Assembly: GCF_041435495.1 (NCBI RefSeq)
Contig: NZ_CP108644.1
Coordinates: 2,542,001-2,606,000 of the forward strand
Reading direction: 5' to 3'
Source: Streptomyces sp. NBC_01116
GTDB lineage: Bacteria; Actinomycetota; Actinomycetes; Streptomycetales; Streptomycetaceae
Length of the DNA stretch: 64,000 nucleotides
Under the pieces are notes generated by a model. The model worked only from the letters and a program-made list of their open reading frames with translations, ran no database searches and was not told the origin of the DNA. Positions 44,261 through 53,045 of the stretch are shown one piece after another (positions within the stretch are counted from its first letter, which is position 1; each line of letters starts with the position of its first letter). Both the position numbers and the translations under genes were made by a program.

Positions 44261-45499
44261 TCAGACGCGGTGGGCGCGGGGGGTGCGCAGGGCGCTGAGC
44301 ACCGTCCGGCGGGCCTTGCGGACCACGCGCCTGGCGAGGGAGAGACGGGACCTGCCCTGCGGCGCCTCGATCCGCCGTCCGCCGACCCATTCGGTGACGG
44401 TCACCTCGAAGGCCCGGTCGGGGAGCACGGAGCTCTCGCCGAAGTGCGGGTAGGCGAGGTGGAGGCGGGGCGGGCTCCCCCGGCGGACGAGCTCGGGCTC
44501 CTTCTTGTCGCGCAGGAAGGCCCCGAGGTCCAGGAGCAGGTCGAGCCGGCCCTCGGCGAGGCACATCAGGCGGAGCCGTTCGTTCACCTTGAGGTTGCGG
44601 CCGAGCTCCGGCGTCCAGTACGCCCTCATCAGGGGTGCGGCGAGCGCCATCTTCCGCTCGCGGACCTCGGCCTTCTGCTTCACCAGTCCGGGGCCGAACT
44701 GGGGCAGCAGCGTGATGACGAAGGGCCGCACCATCAGGACGTCGCGCCGGGGGCCCGGGGGCACGTGCTCGGCGATGAGCCCCATGAGGGCGCGGGCCGA
44801 GTCGAAGCGGCGTCTGTAGCCGCCCTTCTTGGTCATCTGGTTGCGGTCCTCGCGGCCCACCAGGTAGTAGCAGGTGTAGTCGGCGACGACGGAGATCCCG
44901 TTGCCGCGGATGTACGCCTCCATCGTGAACAGGGCGTCCTCGCCCGTCCGGAGCTTCTCGTCGAAGGTCATGCCGAGCCGTACGAGGAGGTCGCGCCGGA
45001 ACAGCTTCTGCGCGCTCAACGTGAATTTGACGTTGGACGCGTACAGGTCGGCGTGCTCGACGGTCTCTTTCCACATCGATTTCGCGGCACCGCGATTGAC
45101 GCCGACGATCTTCCCGAGCACCACGTCCGTGCCCGCCCGGTCACCCATGGCGACCATGCGTTCCAGGGCTTCCTCGCCGAAGTAGTCGTCCGCGTCGAGA
45201 AAGAAGACGTACCGGCCGCGGGCGAGACCGAGCCCCCGATTGCGGGGGCCGCTGGGTCCGCCGGAATTCTCCTGCCGGACGACTCTCATGGGAATCGCGG
45301 TCCGGGCGGCGAACTCCTCCAGGCAGGCGCCGGTGCCGTCGGTGGAGCCGTCGTCGATCGCGACGATCTCCATGCGGTCCGCGCCGATGGTCTGCGCCTC
45401 GACGGACTCCAGGCACCGGACCAGGTAGGGCATCGCGTCATAAGCTCCGATGATCACACTGACATCGGGCTCGTCGTTCTTCCTGGGCATGTCGGCCAT
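44261..45499 (-). CDS. Glycosyltransferase family 2 protein (TarS/TagF-partner type)
   Basis: A 412-residue GT-A glycosyltransferase. The N-terminus has VSVIIGAYDAMPYLVRCLESVEAQT, AIDDGSTDGTG at 48-57 and the DxD-type metal site FFLDADDYF with D102 and D104. RTGEDALFTMEAYIRG is the acceptor-side ED motif. The C-terminal third is helical and basic (SLARRVVRKARRTVL), probably for membrane contact. It shares ENSGGPxxPxNR, DVV(L)GK(I)VGxN and LYAS-xx-FTL-xxx-KLFRR with the GT2 at 54337-55953, so the two are paralogues. Start: the ATG at 45499 follows ACAGG. It lies upstream of the TagF-like gene and probably acts with it. Confidence 0.85.
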   Translation of the reverse strand: MADMPRKNDEPDVSVIIGAYDAMPYLVRCLESVEAQTIGADRMEIVAIDDGSTDGTGACLEEFAARTAIPMRVVRQENSGGPSGPRNRGLGLARGRYVFFLDADDYFGEEALERMVAMGDRAGTDVVLGKIVGVNRGAAKSMWKETVEHADLYASNVKFTLSAQKLFRRDLLVRLGMTFDEKLRTGEDALFTMEAYIRGNGISVVADYTCYYLVGREDRNQMTKKGGYRRRFDSARALMGLIAEHVPPGPRRDVLMVRPFVITLLPQFGPGLVKQKAEVRERKMALAAPLMRAYWTPELGRNLKVNERLRLMCLAEGRLDLLLDLGAFLRDKKEPELVRRGSPPRLHLAYPHFGESSVLPDRAFEVTVTEWVGGRRIEAPQGRSRLSLARRVVRKARRTVLSALRTPRAHRV

Positions 45500-45572
45500 G
45501 TGCACCTGTCGATTTGATCACGAAAGAAGGCAGATTGCCCGACTCTGCACCCTTTGTGCATCCGCATGCCGA

Positions 45573-45614
45573 ACGACCCGTACATCCCTCCCTCAGGAGA
45601 GACGTACGGGTCGT
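45573..45614 (-). terminator. Terminator after the membrane TagF-like gene
   Basis: ACGACCCGTAC at 45573-45583 pairs with GTACGGGTCGT at 45604-45614 around a 20-base loop, about 80 bp after the stop codon at 45696. It separates that gene from the GT2 gene. Confidence 0.7.
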
Positions 45615-45695
45615 GATCGGGGTTGCCTGCTTTTCAGCCAGTTCGATCAGATGTGCGGCGCTCGGCGGTACGCGGCCCGTCCGGCGGTTCGTCAC

Positions 45696-47891
45696 TCAGC
45701 GCACGGACGAGGAACCCTCGGCGAGGGCGGCGTCCGCCTCCGCCGCGTCCGCCTCCGGTGCGTCCGGGTCCGCCGCGGCGTCGGCCTCGGCCACCGCCTG
45801 CGGATCGCCGGTTCCGACGCCGCTGGTGGCGGCCTCCTCGTCCGGCACCGCCACGGCCTGGTCGCCGAGCCGCTGGGCGACGCCCAGGTTGCGGGCCTCC
45901 GCCTTGGCGGCGAGCGCCCGTACGGCGGCGTTGAACTGCTCCATGGAGGTCGGCTCGTCCGGCCCCAGGAGGTAGGTCTTCAGCTCGCGGCGGGCGTCCG
46001 CCAGCGTGTCCGCCGCCGGGTCGGCCACCGCGGCCAGCAGCGCGTCGAGCTCCTCGGCGCCGTTGGACAGGATGACCGCGGCGCGTACCGCGGTGTTCTG
46101 CCGCTTGAACTCCTCGGCCCCGAGCGCCGCGGAGTCGGTCACCGCGTACGGCTTGCCGCTCGCGATGAAGTCGGAGACCACGCTGGAGATGTCCGAGACC
46201 ATGGCGTCGGACTCGTTGAAGCAGTCGTACAGCTTGGGCTGCGCGCCCGTCACCGTACGGTGCTCCCACCAGCCGAAGGAGCGCCAGTAGGCGTCGTTCC
46301 ACTCGGCCCGCAGCCGGGCGGTCTCCGCCTCGCGGTCCGGGTCGGCGAGCGAGAGCCGCGACTCCTCCGCGTCGTCGCCGCCCGAGCGGCCGGTGGCCGC
46401 CAGCTGCGCGAGCCGCGCCTCGATCCGGGCCAGCTCGGCCTTGGCGGCGCTCTGCCCGGCGGCGGCGGACGACGCCTCCTTCGCCCAGCGGGGCTCGGCG
46501 GCCCGCTGGGCCGCGGCCTGCTCCAGCATGGCCAGGATCCGGATGTTGACGGCCGTGGCCTTGCCGCTGCGGATGCCCGTGAAGGGGTGCGGCTTGTAGA
46601 TGATCCGCACCGGGTCGGCGGCCTTCAGCAGCCGGCGCACGATGTTCTCGCCCGCCAGCAGCAGGGAGGTGTTGCCCGGGTTGTCGTCCCAGCCCTCCCA
46701 GGTGGGCGCGTACAGCACGGTCGGGATGGGGTTCTTGACGGCGCCCGTCCAGCTCCTGATGGGCTCCAGCTGCGGACGCCCTACCTCGACGATGTCCTGG
46801 TCGAGGACGCCCACGTCGGCCAGCGCGTAACGGTCGCGGCCGGCCCGGCCCGCGGTCCAGACCTCGTCGTAGACCTTGGAGTACGGGTTGACGCTGGCGA
46901 GCTTGTCGCTGTCGCCGTGACCGATGAAGACGTGCTTCATCGTCGGGACCCGCAGGATGTGGATGTTCTTGCCGACGTTGGCGGGATACAGGCAGACCCG
47001 GACGGTCGAGAGGTCCAGGTTCATCAGGTGGGTGCCCGCCGGGACGCAGATGACCGGGACGGAGGTCTCGGCCAGCTGCGGGACCAGGCCGCGCTCCCGC
47101 ATGATGATCAGCGGTCGGCCCTCGATCCGGGCCATCGTCTCCAGCCACATGTTGCCCTGGTAGGCGGATTCGTTGGAGCCGGAGAAGTAGAGCACCACGG
47201 TCGGCTGGTAGTCGCGCAGCCAGCTGTCGACGGCCTTGAGCACGACGGGGGCCGGAGGCGCCAGCCGGCCGCGGCGCACGTACGGGACGAGCATCCCGAG
47301 GTAGAGCAGGGCCAGCAGCAGCGTCAGGCCGATGCCCGCGTAACCGATGGCGTCCTCACCGGTGCCCGCGGCGATCAGGATGCCCAGCACGGCCGGGATG
47401 TCGAGGTGCAGCATCTTCTCGGCGGAGCGCCGCAGCAGCGCGCCGGGCGGGGCGTCGGGGATACGGACCGCGTGCAGGTCCACGTTGCGGGTGACGACCG
47501 GCATGGTGCGGCGGAGCCGGATCAGGGTCGTCAGGGCGCCGTGCGGCGCCTGGAGCCCGTAGAAGAGCAGGAAGCAGGCCACCGCCGAGTAGAACAGCGG
47601 CGACTCGGCGAGATCCAGACGGGCCAGCAGCAGGATGACCATCAACTGCCGCAGCAGGAAGCGGATCGACAGCCCGGCGCGCACCTTGCCCAGGCGGTTG
47701 ACCAGATAACTCCCCTTCTGGTGCAGATACCAGTCGGCGGCATACGTGACAGCGGTGGCCGCCGCGAAGAACCAGATATGGGGAATGAGCGCGGCGAGCA
47801 TGACGCAGGGATATCCCAGCCCCATCAACAACGCTGCCGCCAGTTCCGACCTGCTGCCCACACGGGCCAGGCGAATGGCTGTCGAGATCAC
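45696..47891 (-). CDS. Integral membrane protein fused to a TagF-like polyol-phosphate transferase domain
   Basis: A 731-residue protein with an N-terminal membrane part of about six helices (1-240: LAAALLMGLGYPCVMLAALIPHIWFFAAA, LIRFLL-like segments, GIGLTLLLALLYLGMLVPYV). A transferase domain of the TagB/TagF type follows: VVLYFSGSNESAYQGNMWLET, HVFIGHGDSDK near 323, TVLYAPTWEGWDD near 393, VRIIYKPHPFTG, and AMVSDISSVVSDFIASGKPYAVTD near 562. An Ala/Glu-rich insertion of about 80 residues (AAAQRAAEPRWAKEASSAAAGQSAAKAELARIEARLAQL) interrupts the domain. The C-terminal 60 residues are acidic and disordered. HGDSDK replaces the HGTP of the other copy. The membrane fusion suggests coupling of polymer synthesis or priming to a membrane lipid carrier. 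Confidence 0.75.
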   Translation of the reverse strand: MISTAIRLARVGSRSELAAALLMGLGYPCVMLAALIPHIWFFAAATAVTYAADWYLHQKGSYLVNRLGKVRAGLSIRFLLRQLMVILLLARLDLAESPLFYSAVACFLLFYGLQAPHGALTTLIRLRRTMPVVTRNVDLHAVRIPDAPPGALLRRSAEKMLHLDIPAVLGILIAAGTGEDAIGYAGIGLTLLLALLYLGMLVPYVRRGRLAPPAPVVLKAVDSWLRDYQPTVVLYFSGSNESAYQGNMWLETMARIEGRPLIIMRERGLVPQLAETSVPVICVPAGTHLMNLDLSTVRVCLYPANVGKNIHILRVPTMKHVFIGHGDSDKLASVNPYSKVYDEVWTAGRAGRDRYALADVGVLDQDIVEVGRPQLEPIRSWTGAVKNPIPTVLYAPTWEGWDDNPGNTSLLLAGENIVRRLLKAADPVRIIYKPHPFTGIRSGKATAVNIRILAMLEQAAAQRAAEPRWAKEASSAAAGQSAAKAELARIEARLAQLAATGRSGGDDAEESRLSLADPDREAETARLRAEWNDAYWRSFGWWEHRTVTGAQPKLYDCFNESDAMVSDISSVVSDFIASGKPYAVTDSAALGAEEFKRQNTAVRAAVILSNGAEELDALLAAVADPAADTLADARRELKTYLLGPDEPTSMEQFNAAVRALAAKAEARNLGVAQRLGDQAVAVPDEEAATSGVGTGDPQAVAEADAAADPDAPEADAAEADAALAEGSSSVR

Positions 47892-47963
47892 GAAGAACCT
47901 GCTCCAGGGGGTGCCGGTTGATTCACGTATTGGCGGAAATGTGAAGGGGAGGCTTCACGCATT

Positions 47964-48002
47964 CGGGCCTCTGCTATCGCACGAAGCGACAACAGAGGCC
48001 CG
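47964..48002 (-). terminator. Terminator after the cytidylyltransferase/reductase gene
   Basis: CGGGCCTCTG at 47964-47973 pairs with CAGAGGCCCG at 47993-48002. A second small dyad GTGAAG/CTTCAC lies at 47941-47958. Both are in the 135-bp gap after the stop codon at 48027. Confidence 0.7.
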
Positions 48003-48026
48003 GGAAAACACATTTGTCAAGAATTA

Positions 48027-49526
48027 TTACACATCTGCTTGACGGTCCAGCACGGAGGCCAGGGCCTGCTCGAAGCCCGAGGACTCGGCGGCTCCCGCCG
48101 TCGGGTCCTGCTGCCGTACGTCGATGACGTGACCGGTCAGGGCGGAGAGCAGCACGTCCAGCGAGGTGCGGGCCACGGCCTCGGAGGAGAGCAGCGAGCC
48201 CTCCGGCTCCTGGCCGAACGCCTTGGTGCGCATCGGGGTCGCGGTGCGCTCCGGGTTCACGCAGTTGACCCGGATGCCCTCGCCCGCCCACTCGTCGGCG
48301 AGCGCCTGGGTGAGGTTGACCATGGCGGCCTTGGTGGAGGAGTAGAGGCTGTACTCGGCGCGGCCCCGGGTGTAGCTGCTGGAGGTGTAGAGCAGCAACT
48401 GGCCCTGCGTCTCGGCGAGGTACTTGTACGAGGCGCGGGCGATCTGGACGGGCGCCAGGTAGTTGACGCTCAGGGCTTCCTGGATCGTCGTGTTGTCGGT
48501 CTCGGCCAGCTTGCCGATCCGCAGCACGCCCGCGGTGTTGATGACGTAGTCGACACGCCCGGTCTCGCCGTACGCCTTGGAGAGCGCGTCGTCGATGTGC
48601 TCCGGGTTCTCCACGTGCGTCCCGGTGGTGGAGCGGCCCAGCGCGTAGACCTTCGCGCCGTAGCTCTCCGCCAGGGAGGCGATGTCGGCGCCGATGCCGT
48701 ACGAACCGCCGAAGACCACGAGGGTCTTGCCCGTGAGGAGCTCCCGGTAGGCGGCCTCGTCGGCCTGGCGCGGGGCCGCGGTGGAGGCCAGCTGGAAGAG
48801 CTTGTCGGTGATGAAGACGTCGACCGGCTGGGTCACCTTCATGTTGTACTCGTCGCCCGCGACCACGTAGATCGGCACGTCGGGGAGGTACTTGAGGACC
48901 ACCGAACAGTCGTCGGTGGCCTGGAAGTTGGGGTCGCCCGCCGCGACCGCGTACGCCCTGCGGATCGTGGAGAGTTTGAAGGCCTGCGGCGTCTGGCCGC
49001 GGCGCAGCCGGGAGCGGTCGGGTACCTCGGTGATGAACTCGCCGTCCTCGCCGTGCGTGCGGGTCACGATGATCGTGTCCGCGGACGGGATGGCGACGTC
49101 GACGGCCTGGTAGCGGTCGAGCGCGTCGACGCAGTCCGTGATCACGCGCTGTGACAGCAGGGGGCGCACCGCGTCATGGAAGAGGACGTTGCGGTCCTCG
49201 CCCTCGGCGAGGCCCTCGCCGAGCGCCGCGATGGCACGCTCGGTGGTCTCGTTGCGGGTGCTGCCGCCCTCGATGATCCGGGTGACCTTGGTCAGTCCGG
49301 CCTTCGCGACGATCTTCTCGACATCGGGCACGAAACCGGGCGCCATCAGCACGATGACGTCGTCGATGCCCTCGGCGTTCTCGAAGATGGTCAGCGTGTG
49401 CTCGATGACGGCCTTGCCGGCGATCTTCAGCAACTGCTTGGGGATCGACAGGCCCACGCGCTGGCCGGTCCCACCGGCGAGCACGACCGCTGTGGTCCGG
49501 GGCTTGGCTTCATGCGGCACAGACAC
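48027..49526 (-). CDS. Bifunctional cytidylyltransferase / SDR reductase (CDP-ribitol synthase-like)
   Basis: A 499-residue fusion. Residues 10-245 are an IspD/TarI-type nucleotidyltransferase: TAVVLAGGTGQRVGLSIPKQLLKIAGK, VLFHDAVRPLLS, RGQTPQAFKLSTIRRAY. Residues 265-490 are a short-chain dehydrogenase: TLVVFGGSYGIGADIA (cofactor loop 273-279), VDYVINTAGVL, and catalytic YSSTK at 395-399. The order and both activities match Bcs1-type enzymes, which reduce ribulose 5-phosphate to ribitol 5-phosphate and join it to CTP, giving CDP-ribitol. Other polyols are possible. It would feed the two TagF-like transferases downstream. The GTG start at 49526 has AAGG upstream. Confidence 0.87.
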   Translation of the reverse strand: MSVPHEAKPRTTAVVLAGGTGQRVGLSIPKQLLKIAGKAVIEHTLTIFENAEGIDDVIVLMAPGFVPDVEKIVAKAGLTKVTRIIEGGSTRNETTERAIAALGEGLAEGEDRNVLFHDAVRPLLSQRVITDCVDALDRYQAVDVAIPSADTIIVTRTHGEDGEFITEVPDRSRLRRGQTPQAFKLSTIRRAYAVAAGDPNFQATDDCSVVLKYLPDVPIYVVAGDEYNMKVTQPVDVFITDKLFQLASTAAPRQADEAAYRELLTGKTLVVFGGSYGIGADIASLAESYGAKVYALGRSTTGTHVENPEHIDDALSKAYGETGRVDYVINTAGVLRIGKLAETDNTTIQEALSVNYLAPVQIARASYKYLAETQGQLLLYTSSSYTRGRAEYSLYSSTKAAMVNLTQALADEWAGEGIRVNCVNPERTATPMRTKAFGQEPEGSLLSSEAVARTSLDVLLSALTGHVIDVRQQDPTAGAAESSGFEQALASVLDRQADV

Positions 49527-49780
49527 AGACGACCTACCTTGCTATGACGAGGGAACAGTGTGATGTTCGCACTCTCCGTGACCGTCTCGCAAGGTGGACG
49601 TCGTCCGCCGATCGTCCTGCGGATACCCGCAGTTCACCCTCTGGCCAGGGAGGTTGGGCGCTTCGGGGCGGTCGCGCGGGGTGACCGACTCCACAGATGT
49701 GTTGCTCAATCCGCACATCCGCGGCGCGTGTACCCGGCGTGACCGGCGAAAACCGCCGACGCCCGGCCCCGAGGCTACCG

Positions 49781-49854
49781 GACGGCCCGCCTCCGGAGAG
49801 ACGGGCCGTCGGCCATGACCGGGGGCTCCCCGAGGGGCGGCCTCCGGGGGAGCC
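49781..49854 (-). terminator. Two hairpins after obg; rest of the 343-bp gap without gene
   Basis: GACGGCCCG/CGGGCCGTC (49781-49789 with 49802-49810) and GGCTCCCC/GGGGAGCC (49824-49831 with 49847-49854) follow the obg stop codon. The remaining stretch 49527-49780 is upstream of the cytidylyltransferase gene and must carry its promoter. I see no gene in it and no clear -10 box. Confidence 0.65.
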
Positions 49855-49869
49855 GCTCGGGGGCGCCCT

Positions 49870-51306
49870 CTAGAAGGGGTCGAACTCGTCGTACTCCTTC
49901 TCCGCGTCGTCGCGCTCGGCGTCACGGTCCCGGCGGCGCTGCGCGGCGGGGCGCGGCTCCTCCAGGCGGTGGTCCTCGCCGCGGCGGCCGAGCATCTCGG
50001 CGCCGGCGGTCACGGTCGGCTCCCAGTCGAAGACGACCGCGTTCTCCTCGGGGCCGATCGCGACGCCGTCGCCGGCCCGGGCGCCCGCCTTCATCAGGGC
50101 GGCCTCGACGCCGAGGCGGTTGAGCCGGTCGGCGAGGTAGCCGACGGCCTCGTCGTTGTTGAAGTCGGTCTGGCGGACCCAGCGCTCGGGCTTCTCGCCG
50201 CGCACCCGGTAGAGGTCCTCGCCCTCGGCGGTGACCGTGAAGCCCGCGTCGTCGACGGCCTTGGGGCGGATGACGATGCGGGTCGCCTCCTCCTTCGGCT
50301 TGGTGGCGCGCGCCTCGGCGATGATCCCGGCGAGCGCGAAGGAGAGCTCCTTGAGACCCTTGTGCGCGATCGCGGAGACCTCGAAGACGCGGTAGCCGCG
50401 GGCCTCCAGGTCGGGGCGGATCATGTCGGCGAGGTCCTGGCCGTCCGGGATGTCGACCTTGTTGAGGGCGACGATGCGGGGCCGGTTCTCCAGGCCGCCG
50501 TAGAGCCGCAGCTCCTCCTCGATCATGTCGAGGTCGGAGACGGGGTCGCGGTCGGACTCCAGGGTCGCGGTGTCCAGGACGTGCACGAGCACCGAGCAGC
50601 GCTCGACGTGCCGCAGGAACTCCAGGCCGAGGCCCTTGCCCTGGCTGGCGCCGGGGATGAGCCCGGGGACGTCCGCGATGGTGTAGACGGTCGAGCCGGC
50701 GGTGACGACGCCGAGGTTCGGCACGAGGGTGGTGAACGGGTAGTCCGCGATCTTCGGCTTGGCCGCGGAGAGCACCGAGATCAGCGAGGACTTGCCCGCG
50801 CTCGGGTAGCCCACGAGGGCCACGTCGGCGACGGTCTTGAGCTCCAGGACGATGTCCCGGCTCTCCCCCGGCTCACCGAGCAGCGCGAAGCCCGGGGCCT
50901 TGCGGCGGGCCGAGGCCAGCGCCGCGTTGCCGAGGCCGCCGCGGCCGCCCTGACCGGCCACGAAGGTGGTGCCCTGGCCGACGAGGTCGGCGAGCACGTT
51001 CCCGGCCTTGTCGAGCACCACGGTGCCGTCGGGGACCGGCAGGACCATGTCCTGGCCGTCCTTGCCGGAGCGGTTGTCGCCGGCGCCGGGCTGGCCGTTG
51101 GTGGCCTTGCGGTGGGGGCTGTGGTGGTAGTCCAGCAGCGTGGTCACGGACTGCTCGACGACGAGGATCACATCGCCGCCGCGTCCGCCGTTGCCCCCGT
51201 CGGGGCCTCCCAGCGGCTTGAACTTCTCACGGTGGACGGAGGCGCAGCCGTGGCCTCCGTTACCCGCGGCGGCATGCAGCTCGACGCGGTCCACGAAGGT
51301 GGTCAT
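49870..51306 (-). CDS. obg: GTPase ObgE/CgtA
   Basis: Obg is an essential ribosome-assembly GTPase; in Streptomyces it also influences sporulation. The 478-residue protein has the glycine-rich Obg fold ([42 protein letters not shown]). The G domain has G1 [12 protein letters not shown], switch 1 [15 protein letters not shown]3 DVPGLI and G4 NKVDIPD. An OCT domain lies at about 345-430, then an acidic tail ending DEFDPF. The ATG at 51304-51306 ([11 protein letters not shown]) gives the normal N-terminus. It follows rpmA and rplU in the usual cluster. Confidence 0.96.
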   Translation of the reverse strand: MTTFVDRVELHAAAGNGGHGCASVHREKFKPLGGPDGGNGGRGGDVILVVEQSVTTLLDYHHSPHRKATNGQPGAGDNRSGKDGQDMVLPVPDGTVVLDKAGNVLADLVGQGTTFVAGQGGRGGLGNAALASARRKAPGFALLGEPGESRDIVLELKTVADVALVGYPSAGKSSLISVLSAAKPKIADYPFTTLVPNLGVVTAGSTVYTIADVPGLIPGASQGKGLGLEFLRHVERCSVLVHVLDTATLESDRDPVSDLDMIEEELRLYGGLENRPRIVALNKVDIPDGQDLADMIRPDLEARGYRVFEVSAIAHKGLKELSFALAGIIAEARATKPKEEATRIVIRPKAVDDAGFTVTAEGEDLYRVRGEKPERWVRQTDFNNDEAVGYLADRLNRLGVEAALMKAGARAGDGVAIGPEENAVVFDWEPTVTAGAEMLGRRGEDHRLEEPRPAAQRRRDRDAERDDAEKEYDEFDPF

Positions 51307-51361
51307 GGTTGGTGCCTCCAGGTACAGCAGGAAAATACGGAATTGTCTCTGTCGTAACACG

Positions 51362-51414
51362 CCGAGGGCGGACCCGCTTCCCCGTTCGCCGGGAAAGCTG
51401 AGATCCGCCCTCGG
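51362..51414. terminator. Long inverted repeat between rpmA and obg
   Basis: An 11-bp perfect stem (CCGAGGGCGGA at 51362-51372, TCCGCCCTCGG at 51404-51414) encloses GCTTCCCC/GGGAAAGC. It may partly terminate or process the rplU-rpmA-obg message, allowing more ribosomal protein than GTPase message. Confidence 0.7.
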
Positions 51415-51451
51415 AAGGTGCTGTGTGTCGTTCTGCGCGCGCTGAGAAGGA

Positions 51452-51709
51452 TCAGACGGCGAGCGGAACGATGTTCACGACCTTGCGGCCACGGTGCGTA
51501 CCGAACTCCACCGCACCGGCGGCCAGCGCGAACAGCGTGTCGTCGCCGCCACGGCCGACGCCCGTGCCCGGGTGGAAGTGGGTGCCGCGCTGGCGGACCA
51601 GGATCTCACCGGCGTTGACGGCCTGACCGCCGAAGCGCTTCACGCCGAGCCGCTGAGCATTGGAATCGCGCCCGTTCCGAGTGGAAGATGCGCCCTTCTT
51701 GTGTGCCAT
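51452..51709 (-). CDS. rpmA: 50S ribosomal protein L27
   Basis: An 85-residue basic protein beginning [20 protein letters not shown], the canonical L27 start, with [24 protein letters not shown] in the middle and VNIVPLAV at the end. L27 lies at the peptidyl-transferase centre. There is no N-terminal cleavable extension of the Firmicutes type. It lies 14 bp after rplU in the same transcript. Confidence 0.98.
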   Translation of the reverse strand: MAHKKGASSTRNGRDSNAQRLGVKRFGGQAVNAGEILVRQRGTHFHPGTGVGRGGDDTLFALAAGAVEFGTHRGRKVVNIVPLAV

Positions 51710-51723
51710 GTGTTCTCAGTCCC

Positions 51724-52044
51724 TTACTTCGCAGCCGCGGGGATACCGGTGACCTTGATCGCCGTGTACTGCTGGCGGTGACCCTGGCGACGGCGGTAGC
51801 CGGTCTTGTTCTTGTAGCGAAGGATGTCGATCTTCGCGCCCTTGTGGTGGTCCACGATCTCGGCCGTGACCTTGATGCCGTCCAGCACCCACGGGTCGCT
51901 GGTGACGGCGTCACCGTCGACAACGAGCAGGGTCGAGAGCTCGACCGTGTCGCCAACCTTGGCAGTGGAAATCTTGTCAACCTCAACGATGTCGCCGACA
52001 GCTACCTTGTGCTGGCGACCACCGCTGCGCACGATGGCGTACAC
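51724..52044 (-). CDS. rplU: 50S ribosomal protein L21
   Basis: A 106-residue protein with the L21 sequence [40 protein letters not shown] and the C-terminal [22 protein letters not shown]-binding segment. The GTG at 52042-52044 with GAGAGAG upstream is the normal start; the longer open frame is not coding. First gene of the rplU-rpmA-obg group. Confidence 0.97.
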   Translation of the reverse strand: MYAIVRSGGRQHKVAVGDIVEVDKISTAKVGDTVELSTLLVVDGDAVTSDPWVLDGIKVTAEIVDHHKGAKIDILRYKNKTGYRRRQGHRQQYTAIKVTGIPAAAK

Positions 52045-52345
52045 GCGGATCTCTCTCTCGCTCGGAACGGATCCCCTGATGCCAGCCGCTCGCACGGGCC
52101 GAAGCCCGGGGCGATCCGGAAGGATGAGCGGCCTCTCCTGGCGGACGGCGCGAACACCGACCGTTACCGGGAGGGATGTGCTCAGGGGTAGGCGCGTTAA
52201 GGAAACACACCGAGGGTCAAGGTTACGGGGCGGGGGTGTGGGGGTCAAACCGGGGTGAGGGGCCGGGGCCGGGCCTCCGGCCGGGAAGGCGGCGCACCGC
52301 CCGCCTTATGCTTTCGGGGCTCACCAGCTCTCCGAAAGGCATGCC
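52045..52345. other. Divergent promoter region of rplU and the acetyltransferase gene
   Basis: No gene is seen in these 301 bp. For the + strand, TATGCT at 52307-52312 is a likely -10 box about 34 bp before the GTG at 52346. GGCCGGGGCCGGGCCTCCGGCC (52261 onwards) forms overlapping dyads upstream of it. The rplU leader on the minus strand would lie within 52045-52200; no clear -10 is identified. Confidence 0.5.
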
Positions 52346-52948
52346 GTGAACTACAGGGTCCAGCCCACCGCCCAGGTCGACGAGACCGCCGAGATCGGGG
52401 CAGGCAGCAGCGTCTGGGAGCTGGCGCAGATCCGTGAGGGAGCGAGGCTCGGCGAGGGCTGCGTCGTCGGGCGGGGTGCCTACGTCGGTACCGGCGTCCG
52501 CATCGGCGACAACGTCAAGCTGCAGAACTACGCCCTCGTCTACGAGCCCGCCGAGCTCGGCGACGGCGTCTTCGTCGGCCCCGCCGTCGTCCTCACCAAC
52601 GACCACAACCCGCGCTCGGTCGACCCGGACGGCAAGCAGAAGCGCGGTGGCGACTGGGAGGCCGTGGGCGTCAAGGTCGCCGAGGGCGCCTCGCTGGGCG
52701 CGCGCTCGGTCTGTGTCGCCCCGGTGCGGATCGGCCGGTGGTCCATGGTCGCGGCGGGTGCCGTGGTCACCAAGGACGTCCCGGACTTCGCTCTGGTCGT
52801 CGGCGTGCCGGCCCGGCAGATCGGCTGGGTGGGCCGCAGCGGTGTCCGCCTGGTGGCGCGCGAGGGCGAGCCGGGGGTGTGGGAGTGCCCGCAGAGCGGG
52901 GCGGTGTACGCGGAGAAGGACGGGGTTCTCGGGGAGCGCGCCGCATAG
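52346..52948 (+). CDS. Left-handed beta-helix N-acetyltransferase (WbpD/WlbB-like)
   Basis: A 200-residue hexapeptide-repeat acyltransferase. Repeats run from ETAEIGAGSSVWELAQIREGARLGEGCVVGRGAYVGTGVRIGDNVKLQNYALV to GARSVCVAPVRIGRWSMVAAGAVVTKDVPDFALVVGVPARQIG, the usual ending. The loop VVLTNDHNPRS contains the catalytic-type His of the WbpD/WlbB and PglD groups. WbpD acetylates the 3-amino group of UDP-2-acetamido-3-amino-2,3-dideoxyglucuronic acid. The presence of WbpA-, WbpB- and WbpE-like genes directly beyond supports this assignment. The GTG start has AAAGG upstream. It is on the opposite strand to that operon and convergent with it. Confidence 0.85.
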   Translation: MNYRVQPTAQVDETAEIGAGSSVWELAQIREGARLGEGCVVGRGAYVGTGVRIGDNVKLQNYALVYEPAELGDGVFVGPAVVLTNDHNPRSVDPDGKQKRGGDWEAVGVKVAEGASLGARSVCVAPVRIGRWSMVAAGAVVTKDVPDFALVVGVPARQIGWVGRSGVRLVAREGEPGVWECPQSGAVYAEKDGVLGERAA

Positions 52949-52988
52949 GCGCACCCGGGCCGCAGACGCGCCGCACGCACGTGGCAAA

Positions 52989-53028
52989 GAGGAGCCCCCG
53001 GCCGTCGTACGACGGCCGGGGGCTCCTC
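52989..53028. terminator. Perfect 40-bp palindrome, bidirectional terminator
   Basis: The 20-base arm at 52989-53008 is the exact reverse complement of 53009-53028, with no mismatch and no unpaired loop in DNA form. It lies between two convergent genes (stops at 52948 and 53046), so it should terminate both. Confidence 0.9.
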
Positions 53029-53045
53029 GGTTCCGCCTGGCGGTA

